NCBI RefSeq assembly: GCF_021531055.1
Contig: NZ_JADYTL010000001.1
Coordinates: 62,001-126,000, forward strand
Length of the DNA stretch: 64,000 nucleotides
Reading direction: 5' to 3'
From: Collinsella tanakaei
GTDB taxonomy: Bacteria; Actinomycetota; Coriobacteriia; Coriobacteriales; Coriobacteriaceae
The notes beneath the pieces are model-generated. The model was not told the DNA's origin, did no database searches, and worked only from the letters and a program-made list of their open reading frames with translations. Both the position numbers and the translations under genes were made by a program. Shown piece by piece: positions 56,799 to 64,000 of the stretch (positions are counted from its first letter, which is position 1; each line of letters begins with the position of its first letter).

Positions 56799-57332
56799 AT
56801 GCAGGCGATCGTCAAGCGCGGATGCGATCACGTCTTCTTCATCGGGTTTCTGGGCGCCGGTAAATCGACGCTCGCCCGCAATCTCGGGCGCATGTTCAAT
56901 CGGCGCTACGTCGATACCGACCGTCTCGTGGAGCGGACGCAAGGGCGCTCGGTCACCGAGATCTTCAACACCGATGGGGAAGCGCGGTTCCGTGAGCTCG
57001 AGACGCAGATCCTCGAGTCGCTCGCGCACGAGCGCAGCCTGCTCGTCTCCTGCGGGGGCGGTATCATCGAGACCCCGCGCAACATCGAGCTGATGCGCTC
57101 GATGGGGTATTGCGTGTACCTCGAGGGGGATATCGATGATTCCCTTCGCCAGATCAGAAGGCGCGATACGCGTCCCGACTTCAGGTCCGAGGCGCATGCG
57201 CGGCGACTGCTCGAACACCGTCGACCGCTCTATGAGCGGGCGGCCGATATGACGATCGATATACGGGGCAGGTCGTTCATCGAGGTCTCGTATGATTGTG
57301 CCGGTATTCTTTTGGAGCGTGGTTTGCTATGA
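56799..57332 (+). CDS. aroK: Shikimate kinase
   Basis: The 177-residue P-loop kinase phosphorylates shikimate at position 3. Walker A is GFLGAGKST (16-24); the magnesium-binding Asp is in YVDTDRLVE; the shikimate-binding CGGGI and the arginine-rich lid RRDTRPDFR with HRRPLYE are intact. It overlaps the next gene by 4 bases. Confidence 0.92.
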   Translation: MQAIVKRGCDHVFFIGFLGAGKSTLARNLGRMFNRRYVDTDRLVERTQGRSVTEIFNTDGEARFRELETQILESLAHERSLLVSCGGGIIETPRNIELMRSMGYCVYLEGDIDDSLRQIRRRDTRPDFRSEAHARRLLEHRRPLYERAADMTIDIRGRSFIEVSYDCAGILLERGLL

Positions 57333-58438
57333 CGATTCGCCGTCAGCTTGTCAACTTCGGTCGCACGACGACCGACTACCGCGTAGGATGCGGCGCCTTG
57401 GGTGAGCTTGACTCGCTGGTCTCCCATGTCGTCGGTTCGCCCAAGCGCGCGATGCTCATCTGCGATGCGCTTGTATCCGACGAGGTGCACGAGCTCGCCC
57501 GGCGCGCGCTCATCGATATCGGATTTTCCATCGAGGAGGTGCGTTTCGGGGCGGATGCGTCCCTGACGCGTCTTGCGGATGCCGATGCCCTGCTCGCCCG
57601 CATCGCGGACGCCGCGATCACCGCCGACGACCTGATCGTCGCGGTCGGAGGGTTCGAGCTGTGCTCACTCGTCTCCTATTGCTCGACCGTCTGGTGCCAG
57701 GGCACCTCGAGCGTCGCCATCCCCCTGACGCTCGATGCCATGTGCTCGGTCGCCACCTCGATGCGTCAGCTCGACGTCGGAGATGCCGCCGAGATGGTCG
57801 GCATCCTGCCGCATTGGGACATGATCGTCTGCGACATCGATCTCGTCACCGCGAGGCCCGTCGACGAGGTCGGTATGGGATACGTCCAGCTCGTATCCTG
57901 CGCCCTTGCCGAGAGCAAGCGCGCATGGGAGCAGTTCCCCGATCTGGTCGACGGCATGCTCGCCGGGCGCGAGAAGTCGTTCGCCGATGCGCTCTGCCGC
58001 GCTCAGACCGCGCGCGGATCGGCCATCCGCTCCGCGAACCCCTCGTCACGCAATGCCGTGCTGTACGGCACCGTGACCGCTCGTGCGCTGGGCGCCTGCC
58101 TTGGTGGGGATGTCCCTGCATATCGCTTGCTTGCCGAGGGCATGCGCTTCGAGGCCCGACTCGCCCATGACGTCTGCGGCTTCGAGGCCGATACCCTGTT
58201 CGACCAAGATGACCTCCTCGAGGATCTGGGTATCGAGGAGCTCGCCTTCGAACTCGATGCCGATCGCTTCATCGAAGCGCTTCGCCGTGAGCGCTTCTCG
58301 CGTTCCAACCGATTCATGCTGGCCTTGCCGCGGTTCCCGGGCTCCATCAGGCTCGCTAACGTCGACGATGACGTGCTGCATCGCCATGCCGAGGCGTTTT
58401 TGGCCTCGCGCCGTCCCGATGCGGACGCCGACCGATAG
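57329..58438 (+). CDS. AroB-like (3-dehydroquinate synthase superfamily) protein lacking canonical metal ligands
   Basis: The 369-residue protein follows aroK with a 4-base overlap and aligns with AroB in its N-terminal half (FGRTTTDYRVGCGALGELDSL). The catalytic landmarks are altered. The GGGVVGDLAGF-type motif reads AVGGFELCSLV, the K-containing TLLAQVDSSVGGKTG motif reads TLDAMCSVATSMRQLD, and the zinc ligands of NFGHTxGH...HGE are missing (the region reads GTVTARALGACLGGDVPAYRLLAEGM). It is unlikely to work as ordinary dehydroquinate synthase. Confidence 0.8.
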   Translation: MTIRRQLVNFGRTTTDYRVGCGALGELDSLVSHVVGSPKRAMLICDALVSDEVHELARRALIDIGFSIEEVRFGADASLTRLADADALLARIADAAITADDLIVAVGGFELCSLVSYCSTVWCQGTSSVAIPLTLDAMCSVATSMRQLDVGDAAEMVGILPHWDMIVCDIDLVTARPVDEVGMGYVQLVSCALAESKRAWEQFPDLVDGMLAGREKSFADALCRAQTARGSAIRSANPSSRNAVLYGTVTARALGACLGGDVPAYRLLAEGMRFEARLAHDVCGFEADTLFDQDDLLEDLGIEELAFELDADRFIEALRRERFSRSNRFMLALPRFPGSIRLANVDDDVLHRHAEAFLASRRPDADADR

Positions 58439-58516
58439 GTCATCGTGCCGTCTGCCTACGTTGTGTCCGTCTCGCAGACGTCTGTCCTCCTAATTCGATG
58501 AGAAAGGTGTTTGATC

Positions 58517-59647
58517 ATGAGTGATTGCACGACCGGTCCTTCCGCGCGCGTGGCGCGCGTCCGTTCGATGATGGACGATCGCGGCTACGACGCGGTCGTG
58601 GTGCGCGACGAGGCCAACCTGCGTTGGTTGACCGGTGCGATGGGCGTGTTCGACTACACCTACGAGTTCCCCCATGCGGCGTTCATCACCCGCGATGCCT
58701 GCTATCTGCATACCGACTCGCGCTATTACAACAGCTTCATGGAGAACCTTCCGGCCGATGGCGGTTGGCAGGTCGACATGGATGGGCACGATATCCCCGG
58801 TTGGGTCGCGCAGCGCGCGCTCGAGACCCGTTCGCGCACCATCGCGATCGAGGACGACATGCAGCTGTCGTTCTACCGCGGTATCCTTCGCGGGCTCGAG
58901 GACCGTTCGATCGCGGCTCAGCTGCCCTGCATGCACGGCGATATCCGCCGTATGCGCGCCGTGAAGGACGCCGAGGAGATCGCGCTCATGAAGCATGCCC
59001 AGTCGATCACCGACGCGGCCTTCGCGCATATGCTCGAGTTCATCAAGCCTGGCCTGACCGAGAAGCAGATTCGCACCGAGCTCGAGACCTTCATGTTCAT
59101 GAACGGCGCCGATTCGCTCGCGTTCGACTCGATCGTCGCGAGCGGCCCGAACACCGCCAACCCCCACGCCGTACCGAGCGACCGCGTCGTCCAGAAGGGC
59201 GACTTCGTGCTCATGGATTACGGTGCGGGCTACCGCGATTACCGCAGCGACATGACCCGTACCGTCGTGCTCGGCGAGCCGACCGATGAGCAGCGCGCCC
59301 TTTACGACCTGGTGCAGCGCACCCATGAGGAGTGCGTCCGCGCCATCCATGCGGGCGTCGACGGCCACGATATCCACATGCTGTCCGTGAAGATCATCAC
59401 GGACGCCGGCTACGGCGACTACTACGGTCACGGTCTCGGTCACGGGGTGGGCATCGACATCCACGAGCTTCCCAACTTCGGTCGGGCGAGCAACATCGTC
59501 GAGGCGGGTTCGGTCATCACCGTCGAGCCCGGCGTGTACCTGCCCGGCGTCGGCGGCGTGCGCCTCGAGGACTTCGGTCTGGTGACCGAGGACGGTTACG
59601 AGCCGTTCACCGAAAGCCCCCATGAGCTGCAGGTCATCGACTGCTAA
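58517..59647 (+). CDS. M24B-family Xaa-Pro aminopeptidase/dipeptidase
   Basis: The 376-residue protein has a creatinase-like N-terminal domain and a pita-bread catalytic domain. It has the metal ligands in [17 protein letters not shown] (two Asp), GHGLGHGVG (His), VEPGVYLPG (Glu) and VRLEDFG (Glu). It would release N-terminal residues next to proline. The ATG at 58517 has AGAAAGG ahead. The order peptidase-efp is common in Gram-positives. Confidence 0.92.
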   Translation: MSDCTTGPSARVARVRSMMDDRGYDAVVVRDEANLRWLTGAMGVFDYTYEFPHAAFITRDACYLHTDSRYYNSFMENLPADGGWQVDMDGHDIPGWVAQRALETRSRTIAIEDDMQLSFYRGILRGLEDRSIAAQLPCMHGDIRRMRAVKDAEEIALMKHAQSITDAAFAHMLEFIKPGLTEKQIRTELETFMFMNGADSLAFDSIVASGPNTANPHAVPSDRVVQKGDFVLMDYGAGYRDYRSDMTRTVVLGEPTDEQRALYDLVQRTHEECVRAIHAGVDGHDIHMLSVKIITDAGYGDYYGHGLGHGVGIDIHELPNFGRASNIVEAGSVITVEPGVYLPGVGGVRLEDFGLVTEDGYEPFTESPHELQVIDC

Positions 59648-59720
59648 GGGGAGTGCGCGCCGTGTTGCGCGCGACCCGTGGAATCGCGCCCGCCTCGCCG
59701 TGTGCGCGATGCCGTTAGAG

Positions 59721-59726
59721 TATACT
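59721..59726 (+). promoter_or_regulatory. Putative -10 element ahead of efp
   Basis: TATACT is 38 bases before the efp ATG. No -35 can be identified with confidence. Confidence 0.4.
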
Positions 59727-59763
59727 TTCGCCGTTATGTGTATTGAGTAGGGAAGGATAACCC

Positions 59764-60327
59764 ATGGCTTCCATCACCACCGCCGATTTCAAGAACGGCC
59801 TCGGTCTGCGCATCAAGGACAAGGTCTGCACCATCGTCGAGTTCCAGCATGTCAAGCCCGGCAAGGGCGGCGCGTTCGTGCGCTATAAGACCAAGGACCT
59901 CAAGACCGGTCGCGTCGTCGAGCAGACCTGCAACGCCGGCTCCAAGTTCGAGAGCGTCACCCTCACCACGACCGAGATGCAGTATCTCTACAACGACGGC
60001 GACAACTACTACTTCATGAACATGGAGACCTACGATCAGGTGCCTGTTCCGGCCGACTTCATCGGCGACAACGAGAAGTGGCTCAAGGAGAACGACATCT
60101 GCCAGCTGCTCTACGCGGATGACGAGCTCATGGGCGTGAACCCGCCGATGTTCATCGAGGTCGAGATCACCGAGACCGACCCCGGCTTCAAGGGCGACAC
60201 CGTCCAAGGCGGCAGCAAGCCCGCCGTCATCGAGACCGGTGCCACCATCCAGGTCCCCATGTACCTGAACGTCGGCGAGACCATCAAGGTCGATACGCGC
60301 GACGGCAAGTTCGTGTCCCGCGTCTAG
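59764..60327 (+). CDS. efp: Elongation factor P
   Basis: The 187-residue translation factor relieves stalling at proline stretches. The decoding loop residue is Lys34 in VKPGKGGAF, the lysine form rather than the arginine form. The three OB-fold domains are of normal length. It follows the Xaa-Pro peptidase by 116 bases. A strong intrinsic terminator follows. Confidence 0.96.
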   Translation: MASITTADFKNGLGLRIKDKVCTIVEFQHVKPGKGGAFVRYKTKDLKTGRVVEQTCNAGSKFESVTLTTTEMQYLYNDGDNYYFMNMETYDQVPVPADFIGDNEKWLKENDICQLLYADDELMGVNPPMFIEVEITETDPGFKGDTVQGGSKPAVIETGATIQVPMYLNVGETIKVDTRDGKFVSRV

Positions 60328-60351
60328 GCTCGCATATCGTCTGATGACCTC

Positions 60352-60385
60352 GGGCGGGGCCGCACATCCGGTCCCGCCCTTTTTT
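60352..60385 (+). terminator. Intrinsic terminator after efp
   Basis: An 11-bp G+C stem with one wobble (60352-60362 with 60369-60379) and a six-base loop is followed directly by six T. This is the clearest rho-independent terminator in the window. Confidence 0.85.
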
Positions 60386-60493
60386 CATCGAGGTCGCTTA
60401 TCGGGCTTCTTGCGGCCATGATACGGGGTATCGTGTACACTGGTTCCATATATGTCCTTCGGACGTCGACCAATCGCTGGAATGGGTGAGAAC

Positions 60494-60856
60494 ATGTCTG
60501 CTGAGATCACTATCGACGGTATCGCCATCGCGCCTGAGGTGCTTTCGATCATCGTGTCCCATGCGGTCGAGGGGGTCGAGGGCGTCGCTTCGGTCGGCAC
60601 CAGCGACTTCACCGCCAATCTCGTCTCGATGTTCACGGCTCGCACCACCCAGCCCGCGCTTCCTCCCGTCGAGGCCGAGGTCGTGGATGGCGCCCTCCAT
60701 ATCACGGTGCGCCTGACCGTCTTTTTCGGCTATCCGTTCAAGAAGCTCGCCGAGCAGGTTCGTACCGTTGTCGCCAAGGCAATCGACGGTCAGGTCGGGG
60801 TTCCGGTCTCCAGCGTCGATGTCTGCATCGACAGCCTTGTGTTTCCCAAGGAGTAA
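60494..60856 (+). CDS. Asp23/Gls24-family protein (second copy)
   Basis: The 120-residue protein has the Asp23 core (EVLSIIVSHAVEGVEGVASVG and HITVRLTVFFGYPFKKL). It resembles the YqhY lineage, which in Firmicutes lies next to nusB and accC and affects fatty-acid synthesis. Here nusB follows 3 bases on. I used the ATG at 60494 with GGGTGAG close by; an ATG at 60482 is possible. Confidence 0.83.
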   Translation: MSAEITIDGIAIAPEVLSIIVSHAVEGVEGVASVGTSDFTANLVSMFTARTTQPALPPVEAEVVDGALHITVRLTVFFGYPFKKLAEQVRTVVAKAIDGQVGVPVSSVDVCIDSLVFPKE

Positions 60857-60859
60857 TGC

Positions 60860-61351
60860 GTGAGTTTGAAAGTTGAGCGCGGGCGCACCCTCGCCCGCAG
60901 TCAGGCCTTGCAGATCCTGTTCCAGGCCGAGGCACTCGATGAGTCCGTGGATGATGTCCTTACGGGCGACTTCCTGCTCTCCAAAGGTCCGCTGCAGCCC
61001 TACGCCGAGCAGCTCGTCCGCGGGTGCTACGAGCACCTCGATCGCATCGACGACGCCCTGCATGCCATCTCCGATAACTGGAGCCTCTACCGCATGCCCG
61101 CCGCCGATCGCAATATCCTTCGTATCGCAACCTATGAGATGCGCCTGCTCGACGGCGACGATCGGATCGACGATTCGATCGTGATCAACGAGGCCGTCGA
61201 GATCGCCAAGGCCTACGGCACCGATCAGTCCGCGCGCTTCATCAACGGCGTGCTCGGACGTATCGCCCGTGCCGAGGAGCTTCCCGGTGCGCCCGAGACC
61301 GCCGTCGAGGATGCATCCGAGGATACCGATGGGGATGCCATCGATGGCTGA
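60860..61351 (+). CDS. nusB: Transcription antitermination factor NusB
   Basis: The 163-residue helical RNA-binding protein partners with NusE and helps antitermination of rRNA operons. It has the RSQALQILFQAE opening and C-terminal DSIVINEAVEIAKAYGTDQSARFINGVLGRI. The start is the GTG at 60860. A low-complexity acidic tail is present. It overlaps xseB by 8 bases. Confidence 0.94.
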   Translation: MSLKVERGRTLARSQALQILFQAEALDESVDDVLTGDFLLSKGPLQPYAEQLVRGCYEHLDRIDDALHAISDNWSLYRMPAADRNILRIATYEMRLLDGDDRIDDSIVINEAVEIAKAYGTDQSARFINGVLGRIARAEELPGAPETAVEDASEDTDGDAIDG

Positions 61352-61610
61352 ATCGACGATCAACACCTTCGACGACATCACCGAGCGGCTCGATGAGATC
61401 ATCGCGACCGTGCGATCCAAGGAGACGTCGCTCGAGCGCAGCCTCGATCTGTTCGACGAGGCCATCAAGCTCGGTTCGCGCGCCGTCGATATGGTCGACA
61501 CATTCGAGCTGTCCCCGCGTGAGGCTGACGAACTCGCCCAGCAGATGGACGACGATGCATCCGCCGACACCGGCGATGCCGAAACGACTTCCGACGAGGT
61601 GGGGGAGTAG
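61344..61610 (+). CDS. xseB: Exodeoxyribonuclease VII small subunit
   Basis: The 88-residue helical protein has the XseB pattern FDDITERLDEIIATVR and SLERSLDLFDEAIKLG. The small subunit works with XseA to degrade single-stranded DNA. xseA is not adjacent: nusB directly precedes and tlyA follows. It overlaps nusB by 8 bases. The acidic C-terminal extension is longer than in typical XseB. Confidence 0.9.
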   Translation: MAESTINTFDDITERLDEIIATVRSKETSLERSLDLFDEAIKLGSRAVDMVDTFELSPREADELAQQMDDDASADTGDAETTSDEVGE

Positions 61611-61618
61611 CGTCGGAT

Positions 61619-62407
61619 ATGAAGCGTGTCCGCCTCGACGATGAATTGATTGCGCAGGGTCTTTGTGCCGATCGGGATGAGGCCCTGCGTTTTTGTATGG
61701 CGGGGCTCGTGTCCGGTCCCTGCGTGCGTTACTCCTCGCCGGCGACGAAGGTCGAGCCGGGCGTCTCGCTGCACGTCAAGGGGCGGATTCCCTACGTCGG
61801 CCGTGGAGGGTTCAAGCTCGCCGGTGCGCTCGACGCCTTCGGTGTGGACCCTACCGGCTGCTCCTGTCTCGATATCGGCTGCTCAACCGGTGGGTTCACG
61901 GACTGTCTGCTGCAGCGCGGTGCCGCCCATGTCGTGTCCGTCGACGTCGGACGCGCCCAGTTCGATTGGTCGCTTCGCAACGACTCGCGTGTCACCTTGC
62001 TCGAGCGGACGAACGTCGTCGACCTTCCGAGCCTCGGCTACACCTCCTCGTTCGATCTTGCCGTATGCGACGTCTCGTTTACGAGCATCCGGACCATCCT
62101 CGCCGCCGTCATCGATGTGCTGCATCCGGGTGCGACCTTCGTGACGCTGGTCAAGCCGCAGTTCGAGGCCGCGCCCGACGATGTCGGTGAAGGCGGTATC
62201 GTGCGAGACCCCGCTGTCCATGTACGCGTGCTGCACGAGTGTCTCGACTACGTGTCCGCCCATGGGCTCGACCCCCATGACATCTGCGCGTCGCCCATCA
62301 CCGGCGCGAAGGGTAACCGCGAGTTCTTCCTTTTGGGAACGCGTGCCGTCGGTGAGGTTCCGGCTGCGCGCGTCGATGACCTCAAACGAAAGGCCGAGAA
62401 CCTATGA
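61619..62407 (+). CDS. TlyA-family rRNA 2'-O-methyltransferase
   Basis: The 262-residue protein has an N-terminal S4 RNA-binding domain (RLDDELIAQGLCADRDEALRFCMAGLVS) and an FtsJ-type SAM-binding domain with LDIGCSTGGFTDCLL and DVSFTSIRT. TlyA methylates C1409 of 16S and C1920 of 23S rRNA, which affects capreomycin sensitivity. It overlaps nadK by 4 bases. Confidence 0.92.
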   Translation: MKRVRLDDELIAQGLCADRDEALRFCMAGLVSGPCVRYSSPATKVEPGVSLHVKGRIPYVGRGGFKLAGALDAFGVDPTGCSCLDIGCSTGGFTDCLLQRGAAHVVSVDVGRAQFDWSLRNDSRVTLLERTNVVDLPSLGYTSSFDLAVCDVSFTSIRTILAAVIDVLHPGATFVTLVKPQFEAAPDDVGEGGIVRDPAVHVRVLHECLDYVSAHGLDPHDICASPITGAKGNREFFLLGTRAVGEVPAARVDDLKRKAENL

Positions 62408-63273
62408 AGATCTTCCTCGTCGCGAATTACTCCAAGGATGAGGCCGTCCAAAGCGGGCTGACGCTCGAGCTGTGGCTCACCCGTCAGGGGTACGAGGTCG
62501 TGTGGGCCGCCGATAAGAACTCGAAGATCGCCGTCGACCATACTCCCGATATCGACGGCTCGGAGCTCGTCATCTCGCTCGGGGGAGACGGCACCCTGCT
62601 TCGCGCGGCGCATCTGGTCGGTGCGCGCGAGATTCCCATTTTGGGCCTGTCCTACGGGCACCTCGGATTCCTGACGGCGGCGAGTCCCCAGGATCGTGAC
62701 ATCCTGGGTGTCGTGTCCGATGCGCTTGCCGGTGAGATGCACGTCAGCCGACGCGCGACGATCGCGTGCGACGTGCATGTCGTGACGCCCGATGGGGGCG
62801 AGGAGGTCATCTCCGCCACCGGCTTGAACGATATGGCGCTCGCACGCGGTCCTCTTTCCGACATGGTCGAATTCGATATCTCGGTCTCCGGTCACCACAT
62901 CGACCGCCTGCGCGGCGACGGCGTCGTGGTCTCGACGGCCACCGGCTCGACGGGATACGCGCTGTCCGCCGGCGGCCCGATCGTCAGCCCCGATTTCGAC
63001 GGTATGGTGTGCGTGCCGATCGCCCCGCACACCATCCAGGCCCGTGCCTTCCTGACGTCGCCTTCCGACGTGATCGAGGTCACGATGTCGCGCGACCGTC
63101 CCTCGCAGCCCGCGATCGCCGTCGACGGTCAGTACATCCTTTCCGAGGGCGTGGTCGACCGTGTGGTCTCGCGTCGTGGCGATGCCGATATCCTGCTGCT
63201 CGATTACGGTCCGGAGAGCTTCTACAACTCGGTGTCCCGCGTGTTCTACGGAGTCAGGCGCCATGATCGATGA
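62404..63273 (+). CDS. nadK: NAD kinase
   Basis: The 289-residue enzyme phosphorylates NAD to NADP. Its hallmarks are GGDG (60-63, in SLGGDGTLLRAA), the catalytic NDM region (GLNDMALARG) and STATGSTGYALSAGGPI. The nadK-recN order is conserved in Gram-positives. It starts inside the tlyA stop (ATGA) and overlaps recN. Confidence 0.95.
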   Translation: MKIFLVANYSKDEAVQSGLTLELWLTRQGYEVVWAADKNSKIAVDHTPDIDGSELVISLGGDGTLLRAAHLVGAREIPILGLSYGHLGFLTAASPQDRDILGVVSDALAGEMHVSRRATIACDVHVVTPDGGEEVISATGLNDMALARGPLSDMVEFDISVSGHHIDRLRGDGVVVSTATGSTGYALSAGGPIVSPDFDGMVCVPIAPHTIQARAFLTSPSDVIEVTMSRDRPSQPAIAVDGQYILSEGVVDRVVSRRGDADILLLDYGPESFYNSVSRVFYGVRRHDR

Positions 63274-64000
63274 GCTGCATGTCGAGAACCTCGCGCTGAT
63301 CGAGGACGCCGTGCTCGAACCGGCGCCCGGTCTGACCGTGCTCACCGGCGAGACGGGGGCGGGTAAGACCGCGCTGTTGTCCGCCTGCAAATTGCTCATG
63401 GGCGATCGTGCGGATTCCGCGATGGTCCGCGAGGGCACGGATGCCGCGGTGGTCGAGGGCCGTCTGTTCGACGGTCCGCACGATACCGAGGGCACCGTCG
63501 TCGTGAGGCGGGTCGCCGCCGACGGCAGGAGCCGCGTGCGCATCGACGGTACGCTGGCAAGCGTGAAGGAGCTGTCCGCGCGCATCGGATCGCATATCGA
63601 CCTGTGCGGGCAGCACGAGCATCAGCGTCTGCTCGATTCCGCGACCCATGTCGAGATGGTCGATCTGTGGGCTGGAACCGCGGTCTCCCGGCCGCTCGAT
63701 GCCTATCGTCGCGCCCTTCGCGAAGCGCGTGAGGCGCAGCGTGAGGTCGATCGGGTCGAGCGGGCGTCGCGTACACAGGGCGCACGGCTTGAGGAGGCGC
63801 GTTTCGCCTACGATCGCATCTGCGATGTCGATCCTCAGCCCGGTGAGCTCGAGGAGCTCGAGGAGACGCTTCCGCGAGCCCAGCACGCCGAATCGCTCGT
63901 CTCGTGCGCGCTCGATGCCGACGAGTCGCTTTCCGGTGAGGGGGGCGCCCTGGACGCGCTCAACGCGGCGATCGCGGAGCTATCGCGTATGGGTACGGTC
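63263..64000 (+). CDS. recN: DNA repair protein RecN, N-terminal part (runs off the window)
   Basis: 246 codons are present to the window edge. RecN is an SMC-like ATPase that helps repair double-strand breaks. The start has IDELHVENLALIE and Walker A GETGAGKT (29-36); IDLCGQHEHQRLL is the conserved RecN region. The ATG at 63263 overlaps nadK by 11 bases. The C-terminal Walker B half lies outside. Confidence 0.93.
   Translation, partial: MIDELHVENLALIEDAVLEPAPGLTVLTGETGAGKTALLSACKLLMGDRADSAMVREGTDAAVVEGRLFDGPHDTEGTVVVRRVAADGRSRVRIDGTLASVKELSARIGSHIDLCGQHEHQRLLDSATHVEMVDLWAGTAVSRPLDAYRRALREAREAQREVDRVERASRTQGARLEEARFAYDRICDVDPQPGELEELEETLPRAQHAESLVSCALDADESLSGEGGALDALNAAIAELSRMGTV

Overview
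The window is about 64 kb of a high-GC bacterial chromosome that is almost entirely coding. Several features point to a Collinsella-like member of the Coriobacteriia (Actinomycetota). Codon use is strongly GC3-biased. Gene orders shared with low-GC Gram-positives occur in a high-GC genome: Asp23-FakA-RecG-RsmD-CoaD, then YceD-RpmF-PlsX-AcpP-Rnc-Smc-FtsY-Ffh. There is an isoleucine T-box leader before ileS, a clostridial-type thymidylate synthase, and a SigB-type sigma factor. The genus is inferred from protein flavour and layout; no rRNA is present to confirm it.

Layout. 1-1940: the end of a polar amino-acid ABC importer and a class I amidotransferase hydrolase. 1944-5337 (minus): an iron/cobalamin-type ABC importer (binding protein, permease, ATPase with an extra C-terminal domain). 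5465-9719: small metabolic and housekeeping genes (two Nudix enzymes, HAD phosphatase, acyl-ACP thioesterase, MIF-like protein, SixA-like phosphatase). 9976-24961: the long lipid, rRNA, RNase III, chromosome-segregation and SRP block. 24962-25386: a striking mirrored array of 20-bp repeats between convergent genes. 25387-26954: a MerR regulator and its apparent target, divergent across a 19-bp-spacer MerR promoter. 27023-31399: thyA, a DHFR-flavodoxin fusion, an rRNA methylase and a MATE transporter. 31400-31829: a 121-nt element with 17-bp perfect terminal inverted repeats. 31830-38576: FtsH, a NYN-LOTUS RNA-binding protein, a zinc-ribbon protein, two dehydrogenases and a metallo-beta-lactamase-fold protein.

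38577-43421: promoter, T-box leader, ileS, lspA and an RluA-type pseudouridine synthase. 43552-49278: a membrane glycosyltransferase, an A24 prepilin-peptidase-like protein, a dGTPase-like HD protein, RarA and a DUF948-like membrane protein. 49271-51842: an overlapping anti-sigma-like / SigB-type sigma / AI-2E-family permease operon. 51983-58438: alaS-ruvX-mltG-yqeG-aroK and an aroB-like gene that lacks the usual metal-binding motif. 58517-60327: an M24 peptidase and efp. 60494-64000: a second Asp23 gene, then nusB-xseB-tlyA-nadK-recN (recN runs off the end).

Most of the window is conserved housekeeping. The least ordinary items are the mirrored 20-bp repeat array, the DHFR-flavodoxin fusion within a folate cluster, the 121-nt inverted-repeat element before ftsH, the AroB-like protein without its zinc ligands, and the sigma operon whose RsbW-like partner lacks the usual N-box. 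Start codons were chosen by Shine-Dalgarno spacing and family length, so many differ from the longest open frame.
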